Source: CAZKFN01 sp964552035
Lineage (GTDB): Bacteria; Bacteroidota; Bacteroidia; Flavobacteriales_E; Vicingaceae
DNA: 32,184 nt
Assembly (NCBI GenBank): GCA_964552035.1
Contig: CAZKFN010000017.1
Span: 1-32,184 of the forward strand
Direction of reading: 5' to 3'
The position numbers and the translations under genes were made by a program. The first letter of the stretch is position 1; each line of letters begins with the position of its first letter. Below, one piece after another: positions 1 through 8,216 of the stretch. The notes beneath the pieces were generated by a model that ran no database searches, was not told where the DNA came from, and saw nothing but the letters and a program-made list of their open reading frames with translations.

Positions 1-347
1 GTTAAACCGGCATGGGAAGCACATATTTTTACATTTTTACCACTGTAGGCAATGGATTGTCTAATTTGATCGTAAACTCTTCCTGTAGAAAAGTTGGCAA
101 AAGTACCCGTAAAAGGAATTTTTCCACCAATGGTCATGCCCGCAGCAACGCCCATCATGTTGGCTTCAGCAATTCCTGCTTGAAAAAAACGATCGGGAAA
201 AGCTTCCTTAAATGCAGTCATTTTTAATGAACCCGTTAGATCGGCACAAAGGGCAACTACATTTGGATTGCGTTTTCCTACTTCTAACAAACCATCTCCA
301 AAACCAGAGCGGGTATCTTTCATCTCTATATTTTCGTTTTTAGCCAT
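1..347 (-). CDS. Transketolase, C-terminal subunit (partial, runs off the left edge)
   Basis: The minus strand reads from an ATG at 347 through the window edge without a stop. The protein begins MAKNENIEMKDTRSGFGDGL and continues with VALCADLTGSLK and GIAEANMMGVAAGM, typical of the pyrimidine-binding and C-terminal half of split transketolases, in which the Glu of the AEANM stretch contacts the thiamine diphosphate aminopyrimidine ring. With the N-terminal subunit encoded at 1776-2618 it would form one enzyme that moves two-carbon ketol units in the non-oxidative pentose phosphate pathway. It starts only 3 bases after the stop of the von Willebrand A gene, so the three genes are probably co-transcribed and this one translationally coupled. 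About 115 residues are visible; the rest lies outside. Confidence 0.93.
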   Translation of the reverse strand, partial: MAKNENIEMKDTRSGFGDGLLEVGKRNPNVVALCADLTGSLKMTAFKEAFPDRFFQAGIAEANMMGVAAGMTIGGKIPFTGTFANFSTGRVYDQIRQSIAYSGKNVKICASHAGL

Positions 348-350
348 AAC

Positions 351-1730
351 TTATAAATTTACGTGTGTACTTTTTCCTGATGTTATTTTAAAAGACTCTT
401 CTTTGGTATAAATACTCAACCTTGCATTTTGTGGTCGAAACACAATGTGGTAGCTACCTGGCTGCAAAGTAAGATTGGTTCTGCTGTTGGTGAGCGGAAG
501 GTCATAAATCCATACCAATCGGTCTGCTTCCTTTTTAAAAACACTTCCATATCCTCTCGCACTGGTATTAATTGAAGCAACTCCAGCTTGAGGTATTTCC
601 ACCTTAGTATTGTGGTCTTGAGCAATGTTTACTCCTTTTATATAAGTTCTAGGTAAGGTCAAAATCTCTAAATCATAATGCCCAATAATGTAATTTTGAA
701 TCTTGTCAAAATCTTGGACAACCAAGGTTTCTTGTTTTCCTTTTTCTCTTACAATGGCCTTTAAATCCTTGTATTCATTAAAACCGTTCATTTTTAATTC
801 TAAGCTTCCTTGAGGAGCGTCAACAGCAATAACATTGTGTTTACCTGCTGTAATTTTAACCTTATCCTTTTTTACAGGAGGAACAGTGTGCACTACCAAA
901 TCATAAGTTCCGAGAGGATCAATAGGGATGGTGTCTGGGTTTCCTCGGCTGTCTAGCGTATGAATAAAATTATATCTTACTTCACCACTGTGTGAATCAT
1001 AAAAAGTCATAGGAACATTGGTTTCCGTTGGCTTATGAAGGTTATCCAAAAGGTTTACTTGAGCAGAGGTGGTGTTCATAGCTTGTGAGATAACAATTTG
1101 CAACACCTCTCTAAAGGTAGTGGCATCTTGAGCATCGTAAAAGTTACCTACGCAATCAAAAGTATCTATTAAATCAGGTTCTAAGCCCATTCCAATGATA
1201 AAAGGTTTTAGAGCTACTCCCTTTTTTTGTAGAGCCATAGAAACAGCACAAGGATCACCACCGCATTCTTCAATTCCATCGGTAATAAGTATGATTATAT
1301 TTCTACAATCGGAGCAGGAGGGGAAGTCGTTGGCTGCTTTTTCTAAAGAGTAGGCAATTAATGTTGTCCCTCTTGGTTGAATGGTTCGAAGTCTAGAAAT
1401 AATTTCATCATGATTATTAGCAGAAAAAGGAATTTCTAATTTAGTGTCTTCACAATTTCTTTTGTCTTTGGAGATAACAAAATTCTGGTGTCCAAAAACA
1501 CGAAGAGCCAAGTTGGTATTTTCTGCTTTTCTAAGACTATCTACTGCTTCTCTTAATAGACGGGTAGCAACTTGCATTCTAGTTTCATTACCCCAGCGAG
1601 CATACATGGATTGGGAAGCATCAAATACAAAAAGGATGTTTGTTTGTTGGACTTTTTGAGCATAAATATGGGAGTTGCTAAAGCCTATAAAGATGAAGGT
1701 GAAAAAAGCAATTAAGAGATATTTCCTCAT
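351..1730 (-). CDS. Secreted von Willebrand factor A domain protein
   Basis: The 459-residue protein has a clear signal peptide (hydrophobic core about residues 4-20, predicted cleavage after Ala24 in HIYA-Q). A von Willebrand A domain follows, with the metal-ion-dependent adhesion site as D37-A-S39-Q-S41 and a later ILITDGIEECGGDPC strand-loop that supplies the conserved Asp. Cysteine pairs such as NCEDTK and CSDCRN suggest disulfides and an extracytoplasmic location. The region after about residue 220 looks beta-rich and may hold repeated Ig-like or carboxypeptidase-regulatory-like modules; I cannot assign it. The gene sits between the two transketolase subunit genes, 45 bases after the first and 3 bases before the second, an odd place for an exported binding protein. 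The ligand is unknown. Confidence 0.88.
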   Translation of the reverse strand: MRKYLLIAFFTFIFIGFSNSHIYAQKVQQTNILFVFDASQSMYARWGNETRMQVATRLLREAVDSLRKAENTNLALRVFGHQNFVISKDKRNCEDTKLEIPFSANNHDEIISRLRTIQPRGTTLIAYSLEKAANDFPSCSDCRNIIILITDGIEECGGDPCAVSMALQKKGVALKPFIIGMGLEPDLIDTFDCVGNFYDAQDATTFREVLQIVISQAMNTTSAQVNLLDNLHKPTETNVPMTFYDSHSGEVRYNFIHTLDSRGNPDTIPIDPLGTYDLVVHTVPPVKKDKVKITAGKHNVIAVDAPQGSLELKMNGFNEYKDLKAIVREKGKQETLVVQDFDKIQNYIIGHYDLEILTLPRTYIKGVNIAQDHNTKVEIPQAGVASINTSARGYGSVFKKEADRLVWIYDLPLTNSRTNLTLQPGSYHIVFRPQNARLSIYTKEESFKITSGKSTHVNL

Positions 1731-1775
1731 TCTTCTTTTTTTTTGTGTACCAATTTAATCAAAAAAACTTGCTTT

Positions 1776-2618
1776 TTAATAATCACCTAAAGTCTCAGTC
1801 AATTGTGCCAAAGCTTTTTCTTTTTGTTCATCGTTTGGAGCCACCCCATGCCACGCATGAGTGCCCATCATAAAGTCAACACCTTGGCCCATTTCTGTTC
1901 GCATTAAAATAACAATGGGTTTACCTTTTCCACTAGCAGATTTAGCTTCTCTTAAAGTAGCAATAAGTTCTTTCATATTATTTCCGTTGGTTTCAAGCAC
2001 TTCCCAACCAAAGGCTACAAACTTTGCTCTTAAATCACCTAAAGATAAAATATCTTCCACATCTCCGTCTATCTGTCGGTTGTTGTAATCCACTGTAGCA
2101 ATTAAGTTATCTACTTTATTGTGTGCGGCATACATGATTGCTTCCCAAATTTGGCCTTCTTGAAGTTCCCCATCTCCCATTAAGGAGTATATCAATTTAT
2201 CATCTAGGTTTAATTTTTTTGTTTGAGCTGCTCCAATGGCTACAGACAAACCCTGACCTAGAGAACCACTGGCAATTCTAATTCCAGGTAGTCCTTCATG
2301 CGTAGTGGGATGCCCTTGCAACCTAGAATCTATTTTTCTAAAACTCGCCAATTCTTGAATGGGGAAATAACCCGAACGTGCTAAAACAGAATACCATACA
2401 GGTGAGATGTGTCCATTAGAAAGGAAGAATAAATCTTCACCAAGTCCATTCATTTTAAAATCTTTGTTGTGTTCTAAAATCTCAAAATAAAGTGCAGTGA
2501 AAAAATCTGCACAGCCTAATGAGCCTCCAGGATGTCCGGAAGATACGGCGTGTACCATTCTGATAATATCTCTCCTTACTTGTGAGGCTATATCTTCCAA
2601 TTTCTTTAATTCTGCCAT
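1776..2618 (-). CDS. Transketolase, N-terminal subunit
   Basis: This 280-residue protein carries the thiamine diphosphate pyrophosphate-binding half of transketolase. SSGHPGGSLGCADF near the N-terminus and the metal/ThDP motif GDGELQEGQIWEA ending near VDYNN are visible. I chose the ATG at 2618 (MAELKKLEDI). A longer frame opens at 2660, but a TAnnTTTG promoter element (2647-2654) lies inside that extension, so a transcript starting just downstream could only use the 2618 start. The partner subunit begins at 347, with the von Willebrand A gene in between. The pair carries out ketol transfer in the pentose phosphate pathway in the cytoplasm. Confidence 0.93.
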   Translation of the reverse strand: MAELKKLEDIASQVRRDIIRMVHAVSSGHPGGSLGCADFFTALYFEILEHNKDFKMNGLGEDLFFLSNGHISPVWYSVLARSGYFPIQELASFRKIDSRLQGHPTTHEGLPGIRIASGSLGQGLSVAIGAAQTKKLNLDDKLIYSLMGDGELQEGQIWEAIMYAAHNKVDNLIATVDYNNRQIDGDVEDILSLGDLRAKFVAFGWEVLETNGNNMKELIATLREAKSASGKGKPIVILMRTEMGQGVDFMMGTHAWHGVAPNDEQKEKALAQLTETLGDY

Positions 2619-2646
2619 AAGTATTTTGCATTTCTGGGTTCGTCTG

Positions 2647-2654
2647 CAAAAATA
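2647..2654 (-). promoter_or_regulatory. -7 promoter element for the transketolase operon
   Basis: On the minus strand this reads TATTTTTG, a full match to the Bacteroidota -7 consensus TAnnTTTG, about 29 bases upstream of the chosen ATG at 2618. No clear -33 TTG at the usual spacing was found, so it is supported by one element only. Confidence 0.5.
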
Positions 2655-2753
2655 CATCAATTTAGGGGATGATAAAGCTAATCTTTAAAAAGAAAGTAAC
2701 AAGAGATTGAAAAACAAATGAATTTAAAATAGTAAGTATTAATCTTTTATAAA

Positions 2754-3707
2754 TTAATGCCTTTTAGCTTTGTTGACTAACTCCAAACTTTTGGAATATA
2801 TTTTGTGGATGCGATGTACCTTTTTAAGCTCTCCTCCAAAACCTCTTAAAAATTGTTCAACCGACGGGATACTACTTCCCTCAAAATTAAAATAAGTCAA
2901 TCCCTTTTCTTTAGCTTTTAGAATTTGCTCCCACATTAACCAACTAGCTGCTGCAGAATTTCTGTATTTTTCATCACTTCCACCAAGGAGATAATAAGCA
3001 GTTTGTTCATCATACACACAAACATTTACTGTGTGAATTTCACCATTTTCTTCTCCATAAATAATGCTTCCTTTATTAGCCTCTTGGATGTAGGTTAGCA
3101 TTCGCTCGATTATTCCAGTATCGCCAATAGGATAATCTTCTTTTTTTGCTTTAAAGGTCGCTTTAAAAAGTTTTTCTACGGTAGCTTCTTCCTTAGCTAT
3201 GTTCGTAATTTGAATGTTATTTTTAGCCTTTCGAATTTGCCTTCTTATGTTTTCCCTCAAATTTGACCAAAGTTTTTTTTCATTTGGATGAAGATCTAGC
3301 ACGTAAGTATAACTTAAATACTCATTAAATCCATTCCATTGAAAAGCCAAACCGTTGTTAAATCCTAAATAAAATTTTTGCTCTACTTCGGCTACTCTGG
3401 GTAATTGTTCTAGGAGTTCCTGATGCATTTTATGTTCGTAACTGCTTCTATTGGCTTGTTTTTGTCCCTTTGGATAAATAATAAATGGACCGGCAAATGG
3501 AGTAAAATAGGCAGGAGAAATAACTTGCCAAGGGCCTTTTTTACGGATAAAATAAGGCCAAACAGCCACTGCTTCTTTATCTTTTAGCACTAAAGCAACA
3601 TCCCAAGATTTTTTAACCACTTTAGCCCACCAATCATAAGTAAGGCTATAGGGAAGTACAGCTTGGTGTTTCTTACTGAATTTTTTAAAATGCTCTTTAT
3701 CGGTCAA
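2754..3707 (-). CDS. FemAB/GNAT-fold acyltransferase-like protein
   Basis: The 317-residue cytoplasmic protein has no signal peptide. NLRENIRRQIRKAKNN resembles the basic stretch before the second acyltransferase fold in FemAB-like proteins. The C-terminal part (YYLLGGSDEKYR, then SAAASWLMWEQILKAKEKG and FNFEGSSIPSVEQFLRGFG) matches the acetyl-CoA or aminoacyl-tRNA binding half of FemAB/GNAT enzymes that use lipid- or peptidoglycan-linked acceptors. The substrate cannot be read from the sequence. It may modify peptidoglycan peptides, lipids or an exported polymer. It stands alone, divergent from the DUF4293 gene, with an inverted repeat in the 122-base gap. Confidence 0.78.
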   Translation of the reverse strand: MTDKEHFKKFSKKHQAVLPYSLTYDWWAKVVKKSWDVALVLKDKEAVAVWPYFIRKKGPWQVISPAYFTPFAGPFIIYPKGQKQANRSSYEHKMHQELLEQLPRVAEVEQKFYLGFNNGLAFQWNGFNEYLSYTYVLDLHPNEKKLWSNLRENIRRQIRKAKNNIQITNIAKEEATVEKLFKATFKAKKEDYPIGDTGIIERMLTYIQEANKGSIIYGEENGEIHTVNVCVYDEQTAYYLLGGSDEKYRNSAAASWLMWEQILKAKEKGLTYFNFEGSSIPSVEQFLRGFGGELKKVHRIHKIYSKSLELVNKAKRH

Positions 3708-3740
3708 TCTGAACTAAGACTTATGTATTTTACAAAGATT

Positions 3741-3760
3741 ATTCTTTTTTGCAAAAGAAT
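3741..3760. repeat. Inverted repeat in a divergent intergenic region
   Basis: ATTCTTTT and AAAAGAAT form perfect 8-base arms around a 4-base spacer (TTGC), between the divergent starts at 3707 and 3830. The position favours an operator or overlapping promoter element over a terminator, because no gene converges on it. On the minus strand an imperfect -7 box (AATCTTTG) lies just beside it. Confidence 0.45.
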
Positions 3761-3829
3761 AACAAATTAAATTTAAATATTGCTTAATCTTTATTTTTCT
3801 TAGTTTCTTTGTAGTTAAATTAGATTTCT

Positions 3830-4294
3830 ATGTGGCAAAGAATACAAACACTTTATCTTTTGTTGGCAATTACTATTAATGCTATTGCATATTCTCTAAA
3901 TTTAGGGGAGTTGACGTTAGATAACTCTTATTATCAATTTACATTTTTTGGTTTGATTGATACGGCTACTGGTGCAAAAGTGTATTCCACAGTTTTACCG
4001 GTTTTATTGAGTTCACTTTCAATTATGTTGAGTTTGGTGATTGTTTTTATGTTTAAAAAACGTCAACTACAAATTAAGCTAGGTCAACTCAATCTTTTTG
4101 TTCAGTTAATTTTGCTGGTGGTGGTCTTCTTTTTACAAGATGCTGCTGCTACTTCCATTGGAGTGGATAAAAATCTAGTAGATTATGGGATGGGTATTTT
4201 AGTGTTGGCTTTGCCTATTGCTTGCATTTATTTAGCTCTTAAAGCTATTAAAAAAGATGAGGCTTTGGTTAGAGCTGCCGATCGTATTCGTTAG
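3830..4294 (+). CDS. DUF4293 family integral membrane protein
   Basis: This 154-residue protein begins MWQRIQTLYLLLA, the signature opening of the DUF4293 family of Bacteroidota. Four hydrophobic segments are visible, at about residues 8-24, 50-74, 85-102 and 119-138, followed by a charged C-terminus (KAIKKDEALVRAADRIR). It should be a small inner-membrane protein with both ends in the cytoplasm. The function of the family is unknown. Its stop codon abuts the stop of the converging phosphoesterase gene with no base between them, so the two transcripts must overlap at their 3' ends. Confidence 0.85.
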   Translation: MWQRIQTLYLLLAITINAIAYSLNLGELTLDNSYYQFTFFGLIDTATGAKVYSTVLPVLLSSLSIMLSLVIVFMFKKRQLQIKLGQLNLFVQLILLVVVFFLQDAAATSIGVDKNLVDYGMGILVLALPIACIYLALKAIKKDEALVRAADRIR

Positions 4295-4789
4295 TTAACG
4301 CTTTTCAAGTTCAATAACTTCTAAGTTTTGAATTTTTCCTTGGTCAACTTCAAAGCGCATGATGGTTAAAACCTGATGAAAACCAACCTTTCCTGCGGCT
4401 CCAGGATTAAGATGGAGCAATCCCAAATTCTTATCAGGAATGGCTTTCAAAATATGGGAGTGTCCACAAATAAATAATTTAGGAGGGTTGCTATAAAGTT
4501 CTTTATAAACCCTTCTGTCGTACCGCTTGGGATAGCCGCCAATATGGGTTATCCATACCTTTACCCCCTCTATAGTAAAACGTAAGTGTTCGGGATATGC
4601 CTTTCGTATCTCTGCACCGTCAATATTTCCATAAACAGCTCTAAACGATTTAAAAGCTGCTAAATCATCAGCTAAAGCAATGCTGCCAATGTCCCCAGCA
4701 TGCCAAATTTCATCACAATCTTGAAAATGGTGCTTGACCCTTGGGTGAAGAAAACCATGAGTATCCGAAATTAGCCCAATTTTTTTCAT
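4295..4789 (-). CDS. YfcE-like metallophosphoesterase
   Basis: The 164-residue protein is about the usual length for the YfcE/MJ0936 family of calcineurin-like phosphodiesterases. The metal-binding motifs appear in order: ISDTHG near the N-terminus, HAGDIG, then AVYGNIDG, ITHIGGYP, and ICGHSHI followed by LHLNPGAAG. These supply the Asp, His and Asn ligands of a di-metal centre. It is probably a cytoplasmic phosphodiesterase with broad in vitro activity; the natural substrate is unknown. It is convergent with the DUF4293 gene and divergent from aroB. Confidence 0.88.
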   Translation of the reverse strand: MKKIGLISDTHGFLHPRVKHHFQDCDEIWHAGDIGSIALADDLAAFKSFRAVYGNIDGAEIRKAYPEHLRFTIEGVKVWITHIGGYPKRYDRRVYKELYSNPPKLFICGHSHILKAIPDKNLGLLHLNPGAAGKVGFHQVLTIMRFEVDQGKIQNLEVIELEKR

Positions 4790-4877
4790 GCTACGAAATT
4801 AAGAAAACGCAAATTTGAAATAAAGGAATTTTTATCAATCTATTTTATACTTTATCAAGCTTCATTGGTTTTTTAAT

Positions 4878-4885
4878 TAGCTTTG
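4878..4885 (+). promoter_or_regulatory. -7 promoter element for aroB-aroA
   Basis: TAGCTTTG matches the Bacteroidota -7 consensus TAnnTTTG and lies 22 bases upstream of the aroB ATG at 4908. A TTG at 4865 is too close for the normal -33 spacing, so only the -7 element is supported. Confidence 0.5.
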
Positions 4886-4907
4886 AAGCTTAAGTTTTAA
4901 AAGATAA

Positions 4908-5963
4908 ATGGGACCCTTACCACAATTTATAAATTCTTTAGCTCCCTTAACTTCATTTCTTAAAACCAAGAAATTTAGTCAGTTATTGATACTTTGTGAT
5001 ACCAATACGCATGAAAAAGTTTTTCCTTTAGTTCAAAAGGAGTTGGCGGGCTTTATCGAGCCGGTAGTGTTGTATGTTGAAGCTGGAGAAGCTTCTAAAT
5101 CTTGGGAGATATGCCTCTCACTTTGGGAGAAAATGAGCCAATTGAATGTCGATAGAAAATCACTGTTGATTAATTTGGGTGGAGGGATGATTACAGACCT
5201 AGGGGCTTTTGTGGCTTCGGTTTACAAAAGAGGAATTCCTTTTGTTCATCTTCCTACCTCACTTTTAGGAATGACAGATGCTGCTATTGGAGGAAAATGT
5301 GGTATAGATTTTTTAAATTATAAAAACCAATTGGGTTTATTTGCAAAAGCAGAAGCTATCTTTATTTATCCTCCATTTTTGGAAACCTTAGCAGTAGAAG
5401 AATTAAAAAGTGGCTTTGCAGAAGTTCTTAAACACGCCTTAATTAAGGATTTTCAGTATTGGGAGGCTTTAAAAGAAATAGAATTAAACTCTTGGAAAGA
5501 AGCGGCATCATATATTGAACAATCGGTGAAAATAAAATCACAAATCGTTCAGGCTGACCCTAAAGAAGATGGGGAAAGAAAAAAATTAAACTTTGGACAC
5601 ACAGTAGGTCATGGAATAGAAAGTTTCTTTCTAAAAAAACAAAAACATCTTCCACACGGTTATGCCATCGCTGCTGGAATGCTTATTGAATCTTGGTTAT
5701 CTCTACACCATACACAGCTTCCTGTAAAGGATTTTGAGGAAATAACAAAGAGCATACAAAAACAATATGAAAAGGTAACTTATATAGAAGAGGATATTGC
5801 TGAAATTATAGAGTTTATCCAGCAAGATAAAAAATCAGAGAAAGGAGAAAGTCGGTTTACTTTATTGTCGGAAATTGGGAAAGCAGAGCTTAATATTAAG
5901 GTTGATAATAAACAACTTTATGCTGCATTAAAACATTATTTAGTTCTTTATGAAAAAACTTAA
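4908..5963 (+). CDS. aroB: 3-dehydroquinate synthase
   Basis: The 351-residue protein matches AroB, which converts DAHP to 3-dehydroquinate in the second step of the shikimate pathway using NAD and a divalent metal. The NAD-binding region NLGGGMITDLGAFVASVYKR is followed by FVHLPTSLLGMTDAAIGGK. The metal ligands are in SGFAEVLKHALI (Glu), NFGHTVGHGIES (His) and the HGYAIAAGM stretch (His). The 3' end overlaps aroA by 14 bases, so the two enzymes are made from one transcript. The ATG at 4908 gives a short N-terminus (MGPLPQFINS) that fits a promoter element 22 bases upstream. Confidence 0.95.
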   Translation: MGPLPQFINSLAPLTSFLKTKKFSQLLILCDTNTHEKVFPLVQKELAGFIEPVVLYVEAGEASKSWEICLSLWEKMSQLNVDRKSLLINLGGGMITDLGAFVASVYKRGIPFVHLPTSLLGMTDAAIGGKCGIDFLNYKNQLGLFAKAEAIFIYPPFLETLAVEELKSGFAEVLKHALIKDFQYWEALKEIELNSWKEAASYIEQSVKIKSQIVQADPKEDGERKKLNFGHTVGHGIESFFLKKQKHLPHGYAIAAGMLIESWLSLHHTQLPVKDFEEITKSIQKQYEKVTYIEEDIAEIIEFIQQDKKSEKGESRFTLLSEIGKAELNIKVDNKQLYAALKHYLVLYEKT

Positions 5964-7176
5964 ACGTTCAAGAGGTATCATTCCTAAAACCTTAACCATA
6001 GAACTTCCTTTTTCAAAATCAGAAAGTAATCGTTTGTTGATTGCCCAGGCTATTTCTAATAATTCCTTTGAAATCGAAAATTTGTCCGAGGCTGAGGACA
6101 CCCTTTTATTGCAGGCAGCTTTAGAAAGTAAGGAAAATACCATAAATGTGGGAATGGCGGGTACAGCTTTTCGGTTTTTAACAGCGTATTATTCCACTCA
6201 AGGAAACCAATCCATTGTATTGACTGGCGCTGCACGTATGAAACAACGTCCCATTGGAATCTTGGTTGATGCCTTAAGAAAATTAGGAGCGTCTATAAGC
6301 TATTTGGAGCAAGAGGGATTTCCTCCATTAGAAATTCATGGTAAAAAATTAAAAGGAGGAAAACTAAAAGTTGATGGAGGAGTTAGCAGTCAATTTATTT
6401 CAGCTTTATTATTAATTGCTCCAAGTTTGGAAACACCCTTACATTTGGAGATTCAAAATTTAGTTTCTAAACCTTATGTAAACCTCACCTTAAACATTCT
6501 AAATAGTTTGGGGATAAAACTCCAGCAAAAGGAAAATAGTATTGTTGTAGAGCCATCCACTTATCGTATAGAAATAGAAAATAAAATAGAAGTAGGGAAA
6601 GATTGGTCTTCTGCTGCTTTCTTTTATCAATTGATGGCTTTCTCTGACTTGGAGAGCATGTTGTTAAAAGGCTTAAGATTAGATAGTTTTCAGGGTGATA
6701 AAGCTTTGGTAAACATATATGAATCTTTTGGAATAAGTTCTGTATTTAACAAAGATGGGGTAGTATTAAAGCGAAACTTGCCAATTCAAGAACAATTGGA
6801 ATTCAATTTAATTGATTGTCCAGATTTGATTCCTTCTGTGGCGGTAACAGCGGCAATTTTAGCAAAAAAATGTTTGATAAAAGGAGTGACAACTTTAAGA
6901 ATAAAGGAATCTAATAGAGTGGAAGCATTGCAAAATGAGCTTTTAAAGTTTAATGCTCAATTGGAAGAGCTTGGAGAAAATGAGGTTTTTATTCATCAGT
7001 CCGTACAATTGCCTCAAAAAGTTCGTTTTAAGACGTATAAAGACCATAGGATGGCTATGTGTTTAGCTCCCTTGTCTGCCTTAATTGAAGAAGTAGAAAT
7101 CGAAGAGCCCGAAGTAGTAGAAAAAAGTTTTCCTAATTATTGGAGAGAATTGGAGAGGTATTTGTCATACGATTGA
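5950..7176 (+). CDS. aroA: 3-phosphoshikimate 1-carboxyvinyltransferase (EPSP synthase)
   Basis: The 408-residue protein matches EPSP synthase, which joins phosphoenolpyruvate to shikimate-3-phosphate. Substrate-binding motifs are PFSKSESNRLLIAQA near residue 20, GMAGTAFRFLTAYY, QRPIGILVDALRKLGA, GGVSSQFISALLLIAP, KESNRVEALQNEL and YKDHRMAMCLAPLS. The PEP loop reads G-M-A-G-T-A, with Met where many bacterial enzymes have Asn, so it is a slightly divergent form. The length is a little under the about 427 residues of enterobacterial AroA. It starts inside the last codons of aroB (14-base overlap), which indicates translational coupling in a two-gene shikimate operon. Confidence 0.95.
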   Translation: MKKLKRSRGIIPKTLTIELPFSKSESNRLLIAQAISNNSFEIENLSEAEDTLLLQAALESKENTINVGMAGTAFRFLTAYYSTQGNQSIVLTGAARMKQRPIGILVDALRKLGASISYLEQEGFPPLEIHGKKLKGGKLKVDGGVSSQFISALLLIAPSLETPLHLEIQNLVSKPYVNLTLNILNSLGIKLQQKENSIVVEPSTYRIEIENKIEVGKDWSSAAFFYQLMAFSDLESMLLKGLRLDSFQGDKALVNIYESFGISSVFNKDGVVLKRNLPIQEQLEFNLIDCPDLIPSVAVTAAILAKKCLIKGVTTLRIKESNRVEALQNELLKFNAQLEELGENEVFIHQSVQLPQKVRFKTYKDHRMAMCLAPLSALIEEVEIEEPEVVEKSFPNYWRELERYLSYD

Positions 7177-7289
7177 GAGGATTAAAAATTGTGAATTGTG
7201 ATTGGGGGTTGGAAAATGGAGAATAAAATTACAAATCCCTATAAATAATTAATCAAAACGGTCAACCCTATATAAGGAGAGTCAACTAC

Positions 7290-8216
7290 CTACTTATTAC
7301 TAGCTTTAAATAAAAACTCCTTTTCCTCCTTGGTCAAACTATCGTAACCTGAATGGGAAATTTTATCTAGGATTTCGTCTATTTTTTCTTGATCTTCTCT
7401 TTTATCGCTGTTGTATTCATAATCTTTTGTAGGCTTTTTAGGTTCTTTAGGCTCTTGACGTTTATATCTTACTTCTAAAGGTCTCCTTTTTAAGGAAGGA
7501 AGTAAAGCTTTTAAAAACGCAGTTGTAGGGTTAACCCAGTTGGTAATATCTCTTCCCTTTTTCCATTGTAGTGCAAAGAAGAAGCCCAAAATGGAACCTC
7601 CTATATGAGCAATATGTCCTCCGGAATTAGAATTAGAGATGCTGATAACATCAATTGCAAAAGCAAAAATAGCAATGTATTTTAGTTTTACATTTCCCAA
7701 GAGAAAAAGCCGAATGGAATAATTCGGTGCATAAGTTCCAACAGCAACTACTACTGCCATTACAGAAGCGGAAGCTCCCAAGGCTTTAGAAACCGGCATG
7801 ACTTCTGAAAAAACAGGGAAAGTATTGAAAAATAAAATATACAAAAGTGCACCGGCTAATCCTCCAGAAATATAAACTGTCCAAAGTTTTTTCTCACCAA
7901 TAAATTGCATAAACAATTGGCCTAGAAAATATAACCATAACATGTTAGTCAAGAGATGCAAAAATCCCAAATGCAAAAACATGTAAGAAATAGTAGTCCA
8001 AGGCTTATAAAGGACTTGCATGTAATCAGCGGGAATTGCCAGCCAGTTAAGTGCAAATTGATCAGCAGAAGTCTGGGCTTGCATCAACCATAGGGGAATG
8101 GATAGCAGTTTTAAACCAATAAAAACAATAAGATTGGCATAAATCAAGCGTATCAGCATATTGTTTTTGCTGAAAGAAGTATTGAATTGATGATTAGAAG
8201 ATTTCCACATGATCAA
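7290..8216 (-). CDS. Rhomboid family intramembrane serine protease (second of a pair)
   Basis: This 308-residue protein has about six to seven hydrophobic segments. The catalytic serine lies in KALGASASVMAVV and the histidine in GGHIAHIGGSILGF, both inside membrane helices as in active rhomboids. HLGFLHLLTNMLWLYFLG is the conserved HxxxN region that stabilises the oxyanion. A charged cytoplasmic tail of about 80 residues follows (PLEVRYKRQEPKEPKKPTKD onward) and ends KEEKEFLFKASNK. It overlaps the upstream rhomboid gene by 4 bases (ATGA), so the two are coupled. Substrates are unknown. Confidence 0.9.
   Translation of the reverse strand: MIMWKSSNHQFNTSFSKNNMLIRLIYANLIVFIGLKLLSIPLWLMQAQTSADQFALNWLAIPADYMQVLYKPWTTISYMFLHLGFLHLLTNMLWLYFLGQLFMQFIGEKKLWTVYISGGLAGALLYILFFNTFPVFSEVMPVSKALGASASVMAVVVAVGTYAPNYSIRLFLLGNVKLKYIAIFAFAIDVISISNSNSGGHIAHIGGSILGFFFALQWKKGRDITNWVNPTTAFLKALLPSLKRRPLEVRYKRQEPKEPKKPTKDYEYNSDKREDQEKIDEILDKISHSGYDSLTKEEKEFLFKASNK

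Noticed and set aside
2619..2660. N-terminal extension of the transketolase N subunit (MMYFCRRTQKCKIL)
   Set aside because: A -7 promoter element lies within it and the family starts at the MAELKK region.
7177..7289. Short direct repeat ATTGTGA ATTGTGA after aroA
   Set aside because: Two 7-base units in AT-rich DNA; too short to call a functional repeat or a terminator.
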